26,044 bases of DNA from a virus: the IMG/VR virus record IMGVR_UViG_3300029922_002676, positions 1 through 26,044 of that record; one strand, given 5' to 3'. The first letter of the stretch is position 1; each line of letters starts with the position of its first letter. Below the pieces are notes generated by a model that searched no databases, had not been told where the DNA came from, and was given only the letters and a program-made list of their open reading frames with translations. This document shows, one piece after another, positions 1 through 9,094 of the stretch. The translations under genes and the position numbers were made by a program.

Positions 1-1244
1 GTCGGCCCGGTGACAAACCCCTGGCCCGCCACCAGCGCCGTCAGTCCGTTGCTCGTGGTCAGGGCCGCGGTAATCACATAATTGGTCGTGGCCAGCCCGT
101 TGGTCGAAGGGATCGGCGGCACATTCGTCACCAGCGGCACCCCATTCTCCGTTAACAACCCCACCACATTCAACGGCGCGGTCAGCGCCACCCAGTTCGA
201 CCCCGTCCCCTCCGCCAGAAAAAATTCCGCCGGCTGCGTGAAATTTATCGGAATCGTGAAATTCAATTCCCCGCTGTTGGTCGCCACGGTGTAATTGGTG
301 AACACCGGCCAGCCTCCCACCGGCGTGAGCAAATTGGTCGCCCCACGAATCGACCAGCCCGCCACCAGGTTCGTTTGATTAATGCTCAGCACCAGATTGG
401 TCCCCGTGCCATCCGCCGTCAGTCCGTCAATGTGTATCCACGCCGGGGCGGACGCCACGTCCGCCACCGTGAGGCCATTGAAGCGGTAACTGCAATGCGT
501 GACCCCGTTGGTGTCCGCACCGGCCAGCCACGGCGAGACCGTCCCGGCATGGGCGTCCACATACTGCTTGGATGCCGCGTCCGCCGGGTTCACCGGCGCG
601 GAAACCTGCGTCACCTGGCCCACCAGCGAGTTGGTGCGGTTCCACAGATTCGTCGCGTTCAAGCCATTGATGGTCAGGCTGCCCGCATTACCCGCCGCCC
701 CCACCACCGCCACCCGCACATTCTGGAAAATCGCCGGTTGACCGGCTGACACCACCACCCCGCCTGCGTTGGTGAGCGGGAACCACGCCGTGCCATTATA
801 ACTCAGCACCACCTCCTCGAACTGATTTGTTGGCGGGGTCGCGCCGCCGCCGCCCAGCAGGGGTGTGCCCAGGGCGAAGGAAAAAAACTGGCTGAACTGG
901 CCGATGTAATTGGAACCGTTGAAGGTCAGCGGATTGATATTGGTCAGCGTGACCAGATAACTGCTTTGCACCAGATTGCTGGTGATCCCCGTCGTCGTGG
1001 CCAGCGCATTGCTGATCTGGCCCGCAAACCACGCATTGCTCACCGCCTGCGCATTGAGTACCCCGGTAATCGTATTGTTGTTATTATTCACCTTTCCCCA
1101 GGCCACCGAATTCAAGTCCACTCCGATGTTGATATTCGTGATCGTCCAGGCCTGCGCCGTAGGCGCCAGAGCCAAAATGCCCGCCAAAACCATTGCGCCT
1201 GTTTTCCAGCTTTTGAACGGGAACCACTTAACGCCCGCCCTCAT
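1..1244 (-). CDS. Tail-fibre-like protein with N-terminal signal peptide (partial, 3' end outside window)
   Basis: The frame is open from an ATG at 1244 to the left edge (414 codons seen). A GGAG sits five bases before the ATG. Residues 1-32 look like a Sec signal peptide: a basic n-region, a hydrophobic stretch at about 18-29, and an Ala-Gln-Ala cleavage site before Trp33. The mature part is rich in Asn, Thr, Gly and Val. Residues 222-230 read DAASKQYVD, the motif that recurs in phage tail-fibre and collar proteins, and LATTNYV at 384-390 is a looser second copy. It is the last visible gene of the tail module, where fibres usually lie. A fibre with an export signal is odd, because virions normally assemble in the cytoplasm. 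It could instead be a surface protein that adopted fibre-type repeats. The fibre resemblance is seen in the sequence; the role is inferred. Confidence 0.72.
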   Translation of the reverse strand, partial: MRAGVKWFPFKSWKTGAMVLAGILALAPTAQAWTITNINIGVDLNSVAWGKVNNNNNTITGVLNAQAVSNAWFAGQISNALATTTGITSNLVQSSYLVTLTNINPLTFNGSNYIGQFSQFFSFALGTPLLGGGGATPPTNQFEEVVLSYNGTAWFPLTNAGGVVVSAGQPAIFQNVRVAVVGAAGNAGSLTINGLNATNLWNRTNSLVGQVTQVSAPVNPADAASKQYVDAHAGTVSPWLAGADTNGVTHCSYRFNGLTVADVASAPAWIHIDGLTADGTGTNLVLSINQTNLVAGWSIRGATNLLTPVGGWPVFTNYTVATNSGELNFTIPINFTQPAEFFLAEGTGSNWVALTAPLNVVGLLTENGVPLVTNVPPIPSTNGLATTNYVITAALTTSNGLTALVAGQGFVTGP

Positions 1245-1245
1245 T

Positions 1246-1275
1246 CTGGCTCCTGACTCCTGACTCCAGTCTCCT
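1246..1275. repeat. Short tandem repeat of a CTCCTGACT-type unit
   Basis: Two near-identical CTCCTGACT units follow each other and a related CTCCTG lies just beyond, in the 47-bp gap between the Cys-rich gene and the tail-fibre gene. On the coding strand these units also supply the purine-rich ribosome-binding region of the fibre gene. Confidence 0.5.
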
Positions 1276-1291
1276 GTTTTCATGTATATTT

Positions 1292-1573
1292 TCATAATTT
1301 TATTGTGTCTGGCACCCAGCGCGCCCAACGGCCCGCCGGACATTGTTGAAAGGCAAGTTGAACCGTCAGGGACAAATCCTTTTGACAGCACCCGAACAAC
1401 CGGCAGCGCCCCGCCGCGCCCTCCCCGCTCCGGTGTTCACACTCCTGGCAGATAACCAGCCGCTCCGCCGCCACCTCCACCGGAGCCTGAACGGGTCGAA
1501 CCACCGCCGTCCCTTTCGCCCGGCTCTCCCGGTTTAGACCTTTAACCCGTAATGAAGGAATCTGGTAACTCAC
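1292..1573 (-). CDS. Small Cys-rich, probably zinc-binding protein
   Basis: A 93-residue protein starting at GTG. Its start overlaps the stop of the large gene upstream in a GTGA arrangement (1570-1573), and a GGGAGGGA sequence precedes it, so the two are probably translationally coupled. Cysteines lie at 42, 45, 57, 62, 63 and 78, giving a C-x2-C, a Cys-rich centre and a terminal CPAGRW. Small proteins with paired Cys motifs ending in a C-P-x-G-x-W-like signature are, from general knowledge, common near phage tail-fibre genes and are thought to bind zinc. The first 35 residues are basic and unremarkable. The function is unknown; a role in tail assembly is inferred from position only. Confidence 0.65.
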   Translation of the reverse strand: MSYQIPSLRVKGLNRESRAKGTAVVRPVQAPVEVAAERLVICQECEHRSGEGAAGRCRLFGCCQKDLSLTVQLAFQQCPAGRWARWVPDTIKL

Positions 1574-4500
1574 GTCACTCCCTCCCCCGTATTCCCGCTA
1601 TCCGAGTTCAAATCCAGCGCCCCACTCCCGGCCGCCGGCGCATAACTGCTCACACACGGCAGATTTTCCGCATCCACATAATCAAACGTGCAGCCCGTCC
1701 CGCACGTGCCCTCAATGTTCAAACGGTAACCCCAGGTCGTCCACGCGGCGGTCGGCAGGCCCGTCGAGGAATCAAACCCGATCATCCCCGGCGCCCCCAG
1801 CCCGCTGGCACTCGTCACCGGCGAGGGATAACCAATCCCCGTCGGTGGCGTGGGCGCGGTCAGATTCGCGGCATTCCCCCCGTAATCCGGCACCGTCACC
1901 CGGGCCTCCACCAGCGGCGGATACGCGTAATGAAATCCATCCGCCTGGCACGTGCCGTCATCCACCTGCCAGGTACTGCCTCCATACGGAACGTGCGGGG
2001 CCTGCCACAGCAAGTCGGTCATTACCTCCTCCAACTCCGCCTGCCAGCGCGCGCCGTAACGTCCATCAAAGGTGAAGTTCGCCGGGAAACCCACGGTGGT
2101 GCCATTGTTGAAGGTCTCGCCATTTGGCGAAAGGCACAGTGCCCTCGCACAGCACGGACGGAAGACCAGCCCGGTTGAATTCTCATGCTGGGCCTGCGTG
2201 AACGCCGCATAACCGTAATTCGTCGCCGGCACGCCCGCCGCCGGCGGGGTGTTGCCCGCGCAATCCGTCACCGCTCCCAGCCGCGCCGCCTCGCCATTCG
2301 TGCGATAATCAAACGTCCAGTCCAGGTAAACCCAGTCGCCCTTGCGCCCGTTGTCATCCCACGACCAGTCCGGCGCGCCCTGGCTCATGATGTATTGTGT
2401 GCCCGCCACCGCGCTGTAAGTCGCCGTCACTTGCACCTGCGTTGGGCTCACCACCGTCGCGCTGAGATTGGCCGCCAGACTCGTCATCGCCTCGCTCACC
2501 CGGTTGCCCATGCTGTCGTAAGTGATCGCGGTGCTGTACAGGTCAAGGTGGTCGCCGGTCAGCAACCAGTTCTCCGCCGCCGCCAGGGTGAGGGTCACCG
2601 TGCCGTCGCCATTGTCCGTCACCCCGCTGACCGCATCGCGGCCCAAAATCGCCGGCGCATTGGGAAAGCGCAGCCGCCCAAACACATTCGTTGTGTCGCC
2701 ACTGCGCGAGCCCCAGGTCGGCGGCAAAGCCAGCACGAGGCTGCCCAGAGTCACCGTGCTGCCGCTCGCCGTGATGCTGTAAAATCCTCCCACGCTGGCC
2801 CCGCCCCACACACTCCCGCCTGGCACGGTCAAGGCGACCTCCGCCCCGGTGTCATTCAGACTGGTGAATGTTCCCCCCGGCGCGGGCGCGCTCAGGCTGG
2901 ACACAAAGCACACCGACCCTTCATCGAGCAGAAAGCGATCCGGCCCCGCCGGCCGGAAGAAATCATAACTCGGCCACAATTCAGGAAAGACCACGCATTT
3001 CTGTGCCCACAGCGCGTCCGCCCGGTGCGCCCGCGTATCCGGCGGGGTCGCGTAAATCTGCGTGTCGCTCTGGATCAAATAAGCAAACGGCGGCTTGTTG
3101 TAAGCGTCAAAATTGTTCGTCCATTGCGTGGCATTCAACGGCAATTGCGCGCCCGTGGCGGCGATCGCGTCACTCAACCACTGGCCGTACCCCTGGAGAT
3201 ACCAGTCCAGCTCGGATTCGCCCCCAATGTCATTGCTGCAGGCCGCCCAAACCTGCGCCCGGAAATCAAAGTAATCCTGGTAGCCCGCCGGGTTCGGCGC
3301 CCCCAACACTACTCCCGTGAGACCAAACTGCACCAGCGCCGTGGCCGCGCTGTTGCTCGCATCGAACCCGGCCGGAAACGTGAACCCGTAGGCATTCGGA
3401 TCAAACCACCCCACCTGGCTGTAAGTGGGTATCCAGTCGGCCGGACCGCCATAGTCCGGACTCTCCGGTGAATTGCCGGAACTGTCGTTGTTGTCTGGCG
3501 CGTAGGTCCAGCCCGGCGGCGGGGCCGACCCCGCGGTGAACGGCGCGTTGCCGTTAACGTCCGTGACCGGATTGCGCAGGTCATTCACACTGGCCGGCGG
3601 AAACTGGATCGGACTCACATTCGCCGGCTGCTCATCCCGCGACACCAGCGGCGCCACCTGCCACACGCCATCCGTGCGCGGCGGGTATTGCGCGTCGTCC
3701 GCCAAATTCCAGTACCCCAGCAAACTCAACACCTCCGCATACACACTCGCGGCCGGGTTTGCCCCCGACAACACCACGTCAATCTCCCAGGTGGCCGTGC
3801 CCGTCCCCGTCACGGTGTTGGTCCAATTCACCGTCGGACCGCCATCGCCCGCGGGACCGCTTCCCGTGGTCACCACCGGGGAGAGTGGCGTCATGGTTAA
3901 TAAAACCTTAAACTCCGTCGCACTGACCAGATAAGTCGTCAGCGCCACACTCACCCCGAGAAATCCTCCCGCTGTGGTAATGCACGCCAATGCCGTTGCC
4001 AGCGTGGTGGCATTGCCGCTATAGCCCGGCCCGGGTCCGCTGCCGGGCAGCGGGGCGCCACCGATCGCCACCCCGCCACAATTCGCCGTCCACGCGGCCA
4101 CGCAGTAGGCGGGGTCCAGGCCCGGCCAGACATTCAAGCCCGCATCCGTCGTCGTCGTCGGCCCGTTCGTTACCCCCGAGTGTGTGTCGCTGGTTTCCAA
4201 CGTCTGGCTAAGACTGTCCGTCGTGGCATTCGTCGTGAGTTGTAACTGCCCGGAACTGGCATTCACCGCCGTGGCAATGGTGCAAACCTTCGTTCCACCC
4301 CATGACGTTATGCTGGTAATCGTGTCATACAGGGTGCCATCCGGCAGATGTTCCACCTCCACTTGGGTGGCTGTCAGACTTTGGATCAGCGTGCAGGTGG
4401 CCGTCATCTGGGTGTATTTCACCTGGTCCGGGGTGGGCTGGTAACTCTCGTAAGCGCCGCCGTCCGGATACCCCGCCGATCCCGGCGAACAATAAGTGTC

Positions 4501-4926
4501 CGCGCAACCGCCCGCATCATGCGAGGTAAAGCCATAAGCCCCGTGCCATTGCCGCACCGCCTGCACCCACTTGCCCCCGCGCCGGCGGCAGTTCATCCCG
4601 AAACTCACCGTGCCGCTCAACTCATACGTGTTCACCGCCGCCCCCGGCAGCAATTGATTCGCCCCCGGCCCGATCCACGGAATCGTCGGCAGTCCGTTCG
4701 TGGGATGCGCTTCACAAGTGGACCCGCCTGGCGACGGCGTGTACCGCGTCACCGGCGGTCCCACTTCATTCGGCTGCAGCGTCACTTCCGTCGTGTTCTG
4801 CAACGCCGACAACCAATTGATTGTGGCATTCTGATGCTGGTACAGCCCGCCCAAATAAGCCTTGGGCGGCACAAACCACCCATCCGCCGGCTGCCGCCAC
4901 GGTTTGCCATATCCTCCGTGTCTCAT
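1570..4926 (-). CDS. Large tail-module protein of unknown function
   Basis: The 1118-residue protein I prefer starts at the ATG at 4926. The frame is open further upstream to 5043, but that stretch overlaps the end of the hub-like gene and encodes a repeat-like Arg-rich and His-rich segment, so I take it as untranslated. There is no signal peptide or membrane segment. The protein is rich in Gly, Thr, Pro, Asn and aromatic residues, and looks like a series of beta domains separated by Pro/Gly linkers. It has roughly twenty cysteines spread along it, including a CCARALC cluster near the C-terminus and a final TCGTGC, which is unusual for a cytoplasmically assembled tail protein. Position after the hub and before the fibre suggests a baseplate or central tip protein. 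I do not recognise the family. Confidence 0.7.
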   Translation of the reverse strand: MRHGGYGKPWRQPADGWFVPPKAYLGGLYQHQNATINWLSALQNTTEVTLQPNEVGPPVTRYTPSPGGSTCEAHPTNGLPTIPWIGPGANQLLPGAAVNTYELSGTVSFGMNCRRRGGKWVQAVRQWHGAYGFTSHDAGGCADTYCSPGSAGYPDGGAYESYQPTPDQVKYTQMTATCTLIQSLTATQVEVEHLPDGTLYDTITSITSWGGTKVCTIATAVNASSGQLQLTTNATTDSLSQTLETSDTHSGVTNGPTTTTDAGLNVWPGLDPAYCVAAWTANCGGVAIGGAPLPGSGPGPGYSGNATTLATALACITTAGGFLGVSVALTTYLVSATEFKVLLTMTPLSPVVTTGSGPAGDGGPTVNWTNTVTGTGTATWEIDVVLSGANPAASVYAEVLSLLGYWNLADDAQYPPRTDGVWQVAPLVSRDEQPANVSPIQFPPASVNDLRNPVTDVNGNAPFTAGSAPPPGWTYAPDNNDSSGNSPESPDYGGPADWIPTYSQVGWFDPNAYGFTFPAGFDASNSAATALVQFGLTGVVLGAPNPAGYQDYFDFRAQVWAACSNDIGGESELDWYLQGYGQWLSDAIAATGAQLPLNATQWTNNFDAYNKPPFAYLIQSDTQIYATPPDTRAHRADALWAQKCVVFPELWPSYDFFRPAGPDRFLLDEGSVCFVSSLSAPAPGGTFTSLNDTGAEVALTVPGGSVWGGASVGGFYSITASGSTVTLGSLVLALPPTWGSRSGDTTNVFGRLRFPNAPAILGRDAVSGVTDNGDGTVTLTLAAAENWLLTGDHLDLYSTAITYDSMGNRVSEAMTSLAANLSATVVSPTQVQVTATYSAVAGTQYIMSQGAPDWSWDDNGRKGDWVYLDWTFDYRTNGEAARLGAVTDCAGNTPPAAGVPATNYGYAAFTQAQHENSTGLVFRPCCARALCLSPNGETFNNGTTVGFPANFTFDGRYGARWQAELEEVMTDLLWQAPHVPYGGSTWQVDDGTCQADGFHYAYPPLVEARVTVPDYGGNAANLTAPTPPTGIGYPSPVTSASGLGAPGMIGFDSSTGLPTAAWTTWGYRLNIEGTCGTGCTFDYVDAENLPCVSSYAPAAGSGALDLNSDSGNTGEGVT

Positions 4927-4993
4927 AAAAAAGTGGTGGGTGGCGAGTGACAAGTGACCAGCGAAACGAGGTGCCTCCTCGTCACTCCCAAAT
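4927..4993. repeat. Junction repeat of GTCACTCGCCAC type
   Basis: The gap between the hub-like gene and the 1118-residue gene holds, on the minus strand, a CACTTGTCACTCGCCACC sequence related to the one at 8715-8790, plus a small hairpin (ACGAGG / CCTCGT). This repeat character is the main reason for placing the downstream start at 4926. Confidence 0.45.
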
Positions 4994-7081
4994 TCACTCC
5001 GGTATCGTCGCCAAAAACGCCGCCTTCCTCGTCGTCCCATCATTCAGACACAACCCGAACACCTGAAACTTCGCCGCCAGATTCACCGTCCCGCCCGCAA
5101 TGATATCCGCCTTCGCGAGAGTGATCGATGGCGCGGCGCTGTTCACCGCCGCCGTGCTGTTCACGATTTGATTGAGGATGAATTGCCCGTGTACCGGATC
5201 CATTTGCAGCGTGTTCGTCTTCGTGCTGTCCGTCGCGTCCGTGCCGGCAAAAACTTGCACGCCGTCATCCGGGCTGGCGTGCGTCGTGTTTTCCTTCGCC
5301 GTGTCATCCGGCATCGCGGCATTCGCCCCCCCGTTCGGCAGGCCGCTCGTGCGCTCGTTCGGATTGATGCGCGAGAGATCCCGATTCTGAAAAATATTGA
5401 AAAGCTGCACCAACTGCCCCGCCTCCAAATGCTCCACCGGCCCGCACCGCACCTGCGTGCGCGCGCTCGTCATCCCCGTGGCCGGCGAATTGATGAAATC
5501 CAGCGTCACCTCCTGGATCATCGCGTTCATCGCCGCCCAGGCACTCGCCCCGCCGCTCACATTAAGCCCGTGTTTGCCCGGCTTGAGGATCGTCGTGAAC
5601 GGCTGCTCCAAAATCGTGTGCTCAAACTGGTATTGCAGCGTCGTCAAACTGTTGTACAAGCTCTCCGCCAGGCCCGCGGGATAAACCTCCCCCGTGCTCA
5701 AAAGCTGGTTCAGCGTATACACCGCCGACGGCGAATTGGTCAGCTTGATGCGCAGCGGATGCGGATGGTCGTTCGGCGTCTTGATCGGCAGCCACATCGG
5801 ACTGGCCGCCGTGCCCACGTTTTTTTGCCGCTGATAAGTAAAGTGCCCCGTCACAATCGCCTTCGTCACCAGCACCGGCCCGCCCCCGCTCAATTGCATC
5901 CACGCATGCGCCGTCCCGTGATCCTCCATCACGTAGGCGTACGTGGACAAATTCACCGCCGCCCCCGTCTCATCCACCACCGTGATGCAGGCTTTGCTCC
6001 CGTCATTGATCGCCGTGTTCAACAGCGCCAGCGAACCCGGCACCGTCTCCGGCTGGCTGAAGGCCGGCACCTTCAACTCCCACCAGCCCAGGTTCGTCGG
6101 GTCAAACACCGTGCTCGTGATCCGCGCCGTCACCTGTGTGATGCGCGGCCCCGTGAGGTCCAGGCTCGCGTCCAGACTCCGCAAGCCGCTGCTCACCGCC
6201 GGGTAAATGTCGCTCCCCACACTCACCACCGCCTCCCCGGCAATCGTCGCCGTTTCCTTGATATAAATCCCCACCCGGCTCGGCACCAAATCCGGCCGCG
6301 GCTTGACCTCGCTCGTCAAATGCGTTTGCACCACCCCGCTCGCCGGCGTGGCCATGCCCTCATACGGCAGCGTCACCGCCGTCAGATGCGACCGCTGGCG
6401 GACATTGAACGTCGGCGGCGTGGTCGTGTAATCAATCTCCGTCGTGCAATCCGGATGCGGCCGCAGGCAGTGCTTGATCGCCTCCGCGCACCGCACCGAC
6501 CGCACCGGGTAAAACGGCACGTACAATGCCGGGTCAATCTCCCCCACCTGCAAACTCACCCCGCAACTGATCGCATAATTCAAAATCTCCACCAGCGCCT
6601 GCCCCGTGGTGATGTGCGCATTCACCGGCGCCGGCGAATAAGTCACCCCTGGCGTTGCCTGAAACAGCACGCCATCCGGCCAGGTTGCCGTGCCATACGT
6701 CGGACTCGCCACCGTGCCCCCCGTGATCGTTTGCCACACCGCCTGCAACGTGATCAGGCGCAAGTCATACCACGCATCCTCCAGCGTCAATTCCGTGCTC
6801 ACCGCCCCGCCACTGGCCACCCCCGCATTGTCCGTCCGCCGCCCCTGAAAAAGAATTTCCCCACCGGACCATGCGCCGGCCACGTAGGCCCGGCCCGTGT
6901 GAATCACGCACGGCGTTTCAAACGGAATCACCGGCGTGCTGTCCGGGGGCACCCCCTCCAGCCGCAGCCGCGCCGTGCTCCCCCCATGCGTGCCAAACGT
7001 GACGCGCCAGTCCGAAACCCCCAGCGCCGTCAAACTCGTCTCCGTCGTCGTGCCCGAAATCGTATAAGCAATTGTTTCCAT
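4994..7081 (-). CDS. Tail hub / baseplate-like protein
   Basis: A 695-residue protein starting at ATG 7081. The N-terminal 100 residues (WRVTFGTHGGSTARLRLEG onward, then a GGEILFQGR segment) have the alternating-strand look of phage hub domains, in which a first beta domain reports a field effect on the tail tip. No membrane segment or signal peptide is visible. The C-terminal 150 residues are Asn, Thr and Ala rich. The gene follows the disordered coiled-coil protein and precedes the very large tail protein, the usual place of hub genes in siphovirus tails. The assignment rests on position and general fold impression, not on a diagnostic motif. Its codons end mostly in G, unlike those of the terminase gene on the same strand. 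Confidence 0.5.
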   Translation of the reverse strand: METIAYTISGTTTETSLTALGVSDWRVTFGTHGGSTARLRLEGVPPDSTPVIPFETPCVIHTGRAYVAGAWSGGEILFQGRRTDNAGVASGGAVSTELTLEDAWYDLRLITLQAVWQTITGGTVASPTYGTATWPDGVLFQATPGVTYSPAPVNAHITTGQALVEILNYAISCGVSLQVGEIDPALYVPFYPVRSVRCAEAIKHCLRPHPDCTTEIDYTTTPPTFNVRQRSHLTAVTLPYEGMATPASGVVQTHLTSEVKPRPDLVPSRVGIYIKETATIAGEAVVSVGSDIYPAVSSGLRSLDASLDLTGPRITQVTARITSTVFDPTNLGWWELKVPAFSQPETVPGSLALLNTAINDGSKACITVVDETGAAVNLSTYAYVMEDHGTAHAWMQLSGGGPVLVTKAIVTGHFTYQRQKNVGTAASPMWLPIKTPNDHPHPLRIKLTNSPSAVYTLNQLLSTGEVYPAGLAESLYNSLTTLQYQFEHTILEQPFTTILKPGKHGLNVSGGASAWAAMNAMIQEVTLDFINSPATGMTSARTQVRCGPVEHLEAGQLVQLFNIFQNRDLSRINPNERTSGLPNGGANAAMPDDTAKENTTHASPDDGVQVFAGTDATDSTKTNTLQMDPVHGQFILNQIVNSTAAVNSAAPSITLAKADIIAGGTVNLAAKFQVFGLCLNDGTTRKAAFLATIPE

Positions 7082-7244
7082 AAATCAGAATCCAAAATGT
7101 TGCACCGCGGTGGGGACAACCTGTCCCCAAAACCAACCTCTTTGCCGAGGCCCAATGGGCCGTCATGCCTCAGTCCAGCCCTCAAGAAATATGCATCCCT
7201 GCCTGTCTCGTTTCTGCTTTCCCGCTTACCGTCTTTCCTCGCCC
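7082..7244. repeat. Intergenic repeat block with GGGGACA/TGTCCCC hairpin
   Basis: This 163-bp gap contains a perfect 7-bp hairpin (arms 7112-7118 and 7122-7128, loop ACC) and a second small dyad around GGCCCAATGGGCC. A very similar GGGGAC/GTCCCC hairpin lies at 22677-22690 upstream of the first gene of the cluster, so this is a dispersed element rather than a gene-specific terminator. No run of T follows it on either strand. Confidence 0.5.
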
Positions 7245-8228
7245 TCATTGCCGGTTGAACCCCGCGTTCGCGTTCTGCCCCAGCAACCTCCGCACTTGGT
7301 CCGCCAGCCCGTCCAGCTCCGCCCGCTGCGCCGCCTGCAAGCGCGCCGAATCCCGCAATGCCTGCAACAGCGCAGCGTGCGTTTGCTGGTGCTGCGCCAG
7401 GTTTTGCTTCACCGCCCCCTGCAACTCCTGCCACCGTTCCGCCTCCGCCCGCCCGCCCGCCGTCGCTGGTTCCGGTCCCGCTTGCGACCGTGCGTTTGCC
7501 CCCGCCCCGGACCGCGCCCGTCCCGGGCGCAGCCACGTCAAACCGTCTGCCCACGCCTGGTTGTAACCTTCACCCAACGTCTCGTTTCCCGCATTCCGAT
7601 CCTGAACCTCCCTCCCCGGTTCCGTCCCGGGAGCTGTCTTCCCAGTATTTTGTTCATCGCCTTGCGACCACTGAAGTCCCTCCCGGCCGGCAAATATGGT
7701 TTCACCTGATTGATCAGGAGCGTCTTGCGATTCGTCAAAACCCTGTGCGCGTCCGGCCTGATTTCGCTTCACCAATGGCTGTTCGAAGCCTGGCAACCAC
7801 GCTTCTTCATTCTGCCTTCCCTCTTCTTCTTTCCCTGTGCGGGCCGGGGCGCGGTCGTGTTCCAAAACATCCGTGCGGCTTCCCGGTTCAGGCCTTGCAT
7901 CAACCCCTGACCGGTGCTCTTCTATTCTGGATGGACTGGCGGGCACCGAAGCTCCCGCCTCTCCACCGGCCAGGGCTGGTGGCGCTTGCTGCACCTCCTC
8001 TGCGTTTACCCCCTGACGCCGCTCGGTTAACGCCGGACCCTTCGCCGTGCGCAGGCTGGCCGTCTTGACAACGTCGCGTCCCGCCGTCCGGTTCTGCTCA
8101 ACGGGCTCAAATCCCACCAGCCCCAACTCCCGCCGCGTTTCCTCGCTCAACCCGCTGATATCCACCCGCAGCCGGATTGGCCCGTCGGCCTGCTTGCCCC
8201 TTGTCACCGGAAGGTTGTTGTCACTCAT
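7245..8228 (-). CDS. Hydrophilic protein with C-terminal coiled coil, in the tape-measure position
   Basis: A 327-residue protein starting at ATG 8228. Residues about 60-230 are rich in Gly, Glu, Gln, Arg and Ala and look disordered. Residues about 255-315 form a Gln, Ala and Leu-rich amphipathic stretch likely to be coiled coil. No membrane segment or signal is seen. It sits between small tail proteins and the hub-like gene, where a tape measure gene would be expected, but it is far shorter than typical tape measures (commonly above 600 residues) and has no hydrophobic segment. It could be a short-tail length determinant, a chaperone or an accessory protein. Competing long frames on the other strand here are Pro/Arg-rich and out of keeping with the gene order. 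Confidence 0.55.
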   Translation of the reverse strand: MSDNNLPVTRGKQADGPIRLRVDISGLSEETRRELGLVGFEPVEQNRTAGRDVVKTASLRTAKGPALTERRQGVNAEEVQQAPPALAGGEAGASVPASPSRIEEHRSGVDARPEPGSRTDVLEHDRAPARTGKEEEGRQNEEAWLPGFEQPLVKRNQAGRAQGFDESQDAPDQSGETIFAGREGLQWSQGDEQNTGKTAPGTEPGREVQDRNAGNETLGEGYNQAWADGLTWLRPGRARSGAGANARSQAGPEPATAGGRAEAERWQELQGAVKQNLAQHQQTHAALLQALRDSARLQAAQRAELDGLADQVRRLLGQNANAGFNRQ

Positions 8229-8258
8229 GGAAGTATTGGTTGGTTCGCCACCGCTCCG

Positions 8259-8708
8259 TCAAAACGGCGCCGTCGCCGTGAACGCCCCGCCGTTAAACGT
8301 ATATTTAAACAACGGCGCCGTCCCCAGCCAGTCCGGCATCTCCAGCACGTCCAGACTGCAATTCAGCAGCCAGCGCGTCGCCGTCGTGCTCACCCCCGCC
8401 AGGCTGATTTCCAAAATCCCCGTGCCCGGCAGGTAATTCGGATGATCCAGCGCAAACAGCAGCGCCCCCTCCGGATCCGGAAACTTCGCCGGCGTGTAAT
8501 CCGCGTCCCGCCGCACGTCAAAACTCAGCAGATTCCGCACATTCCCCCGGTCAATCGCCGTGTCAAACGCCGCCCCGTACCCCCGCACATGCTCCGTCAG
8601 CCGCCGTTGATTCAGCGTCACATTCATCTCCGTGAGACTGCGCGAAGTGTTGCACAGCACCACCGGCGCGCTGCGATTCGAATCCGGATAAAACGTCGCG
8701 GTAAACAT
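8259..8708 (-). CDS. Small tail protein (possible distal tail / tip component)
   Basis: I start the protein at ATG 8708 (149 residues); an in-frame extension to 8771 runs through repeat sequence and is less likely. The protein is a compact mixture of beta-type segments, with an internal RNLLSFDVRRD stretch and a C-terminal FKYTFNGG. It has no signal peptide or membrane segment. It sits 30 bp upstream of the disordered coiled-coil gene. In siphovirus-like clusters a protein of this size between the tail tube and the hub is often a distal tail component, but no family signature is evident. Confidence 0.5.
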   Translation of the reverse strand: MFTATFYPDSNRSAPVVLCNTSRSLTEMNVTLNQRRLTEHVRGYGAAFDTAIDRGNVRNLLSFDVRRDADYTPAKFPDPEGALLFALDHPNYLPGTGILEISLAGVSTTATRWLLNCSLDVLEMPDWLGTAPLFKYTFNGGAFTATAPF

Positions 8709-8788
8709 GGCTTGAGAAAGTGATGCGTGGCCAGGGACGCGTGACGAGCGGCAGCCGGTCTGGCTTGTCACTCGTCACCCGCCACGGG
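8709..8788. repeat. Inverted junction repeat, GTGACGAG / CTCGTCAC type
   Basis: The gap contains GCGTGACGAG at the left and ACTCGTCACCCGCCACGGG at the right in inverted orientation, related to the junction repeat at 4927-4993. It can form an imperfect stem in the transcript. Confidence 0.4.
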
Positions 8789-9040
8789 TCACTTGCTCCC
8801 GGCTCCTTTCGCCACCTGCGCCGCTACCGCCGCCGCGCTCGGCTGTTTTTTCAAATTGGCGAAATGATCCGCGTGCTGCTGAAAAAACGCATTCCACTGC
8901 GGAAAATCCAGCCGGTCATGCCCCGCCGCATTAAACGCCTCCAGCTTGAGATTTTCCGTCGTATAAGCATCCTTCCCCAGCGCCGTCACCGCCGCCGCCG
9001 AAGCCGTTTGATTGAGCTCGAATAATGTCGTCGTATTCAT
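8789..9040 (-). CDS. Small hypothetical protein downstream of the tail tube gene
   Basis: An 83-residue, Ala-rich, mostly helical protein starting at ATG 9040. No motif is recognised. Its place directly after the tail tube gene is where tail assembly chaperones are found in many long-tailed phages, but there is no sign of the frameshift extension typical of that pair, and the gene is followed by repeat DNA. Function unknown. Confidence 0.5.
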   Translation of the reverse strand: MNTTTLFELNQTASAAAVTALGKDAYTTENLKLEAFNAAGHDRLDFPQWNAFFQQHADHFANLKKQPSAAAVAAQVAKGAGSK

Positions 9041-9094
9041 ATTGAATGTTTAAGTTTGAATATTCTCTGCAGTTTGATTTTTGAAGCTTCCTCC
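9041..9094. repeat. AT-rich TTTGAAG-type dispersed repeat
   Basis: The gap carries AAGTTTGAATATTCTCTG followed by CAGTTTGATTTTTGAAGC. It belongs to the AT-rich family also seen at 10928-10983, 14307-14362, 15091-15142, 16302-16347, 17636-17745 and 25248-25284. Confidence 0.7.

Noticed and set aside
2185-3471. A 428-codon plus-strand open frame opposite the large tail protein gene
   Set aside because: Arg/His/Pro/Ala-rich composition and no motifs; antisense shadow of the minus-strand gene.
4927-5043. Upstream start of the 1118-residue protein at 5043
   Set aside because: It would overlap the hub-like gene by 50 bp, has no Shine-Dalgarno, and adds a repeat-encoded basic segment.
5168-7258. 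A 696-codon plus-strand open frame opposite the hub-like gene
   Set aside because: The product is extremely Arg, His and Pro-rich with no domain. It is the complementary shadow of a GC-rich gene in the cluster.
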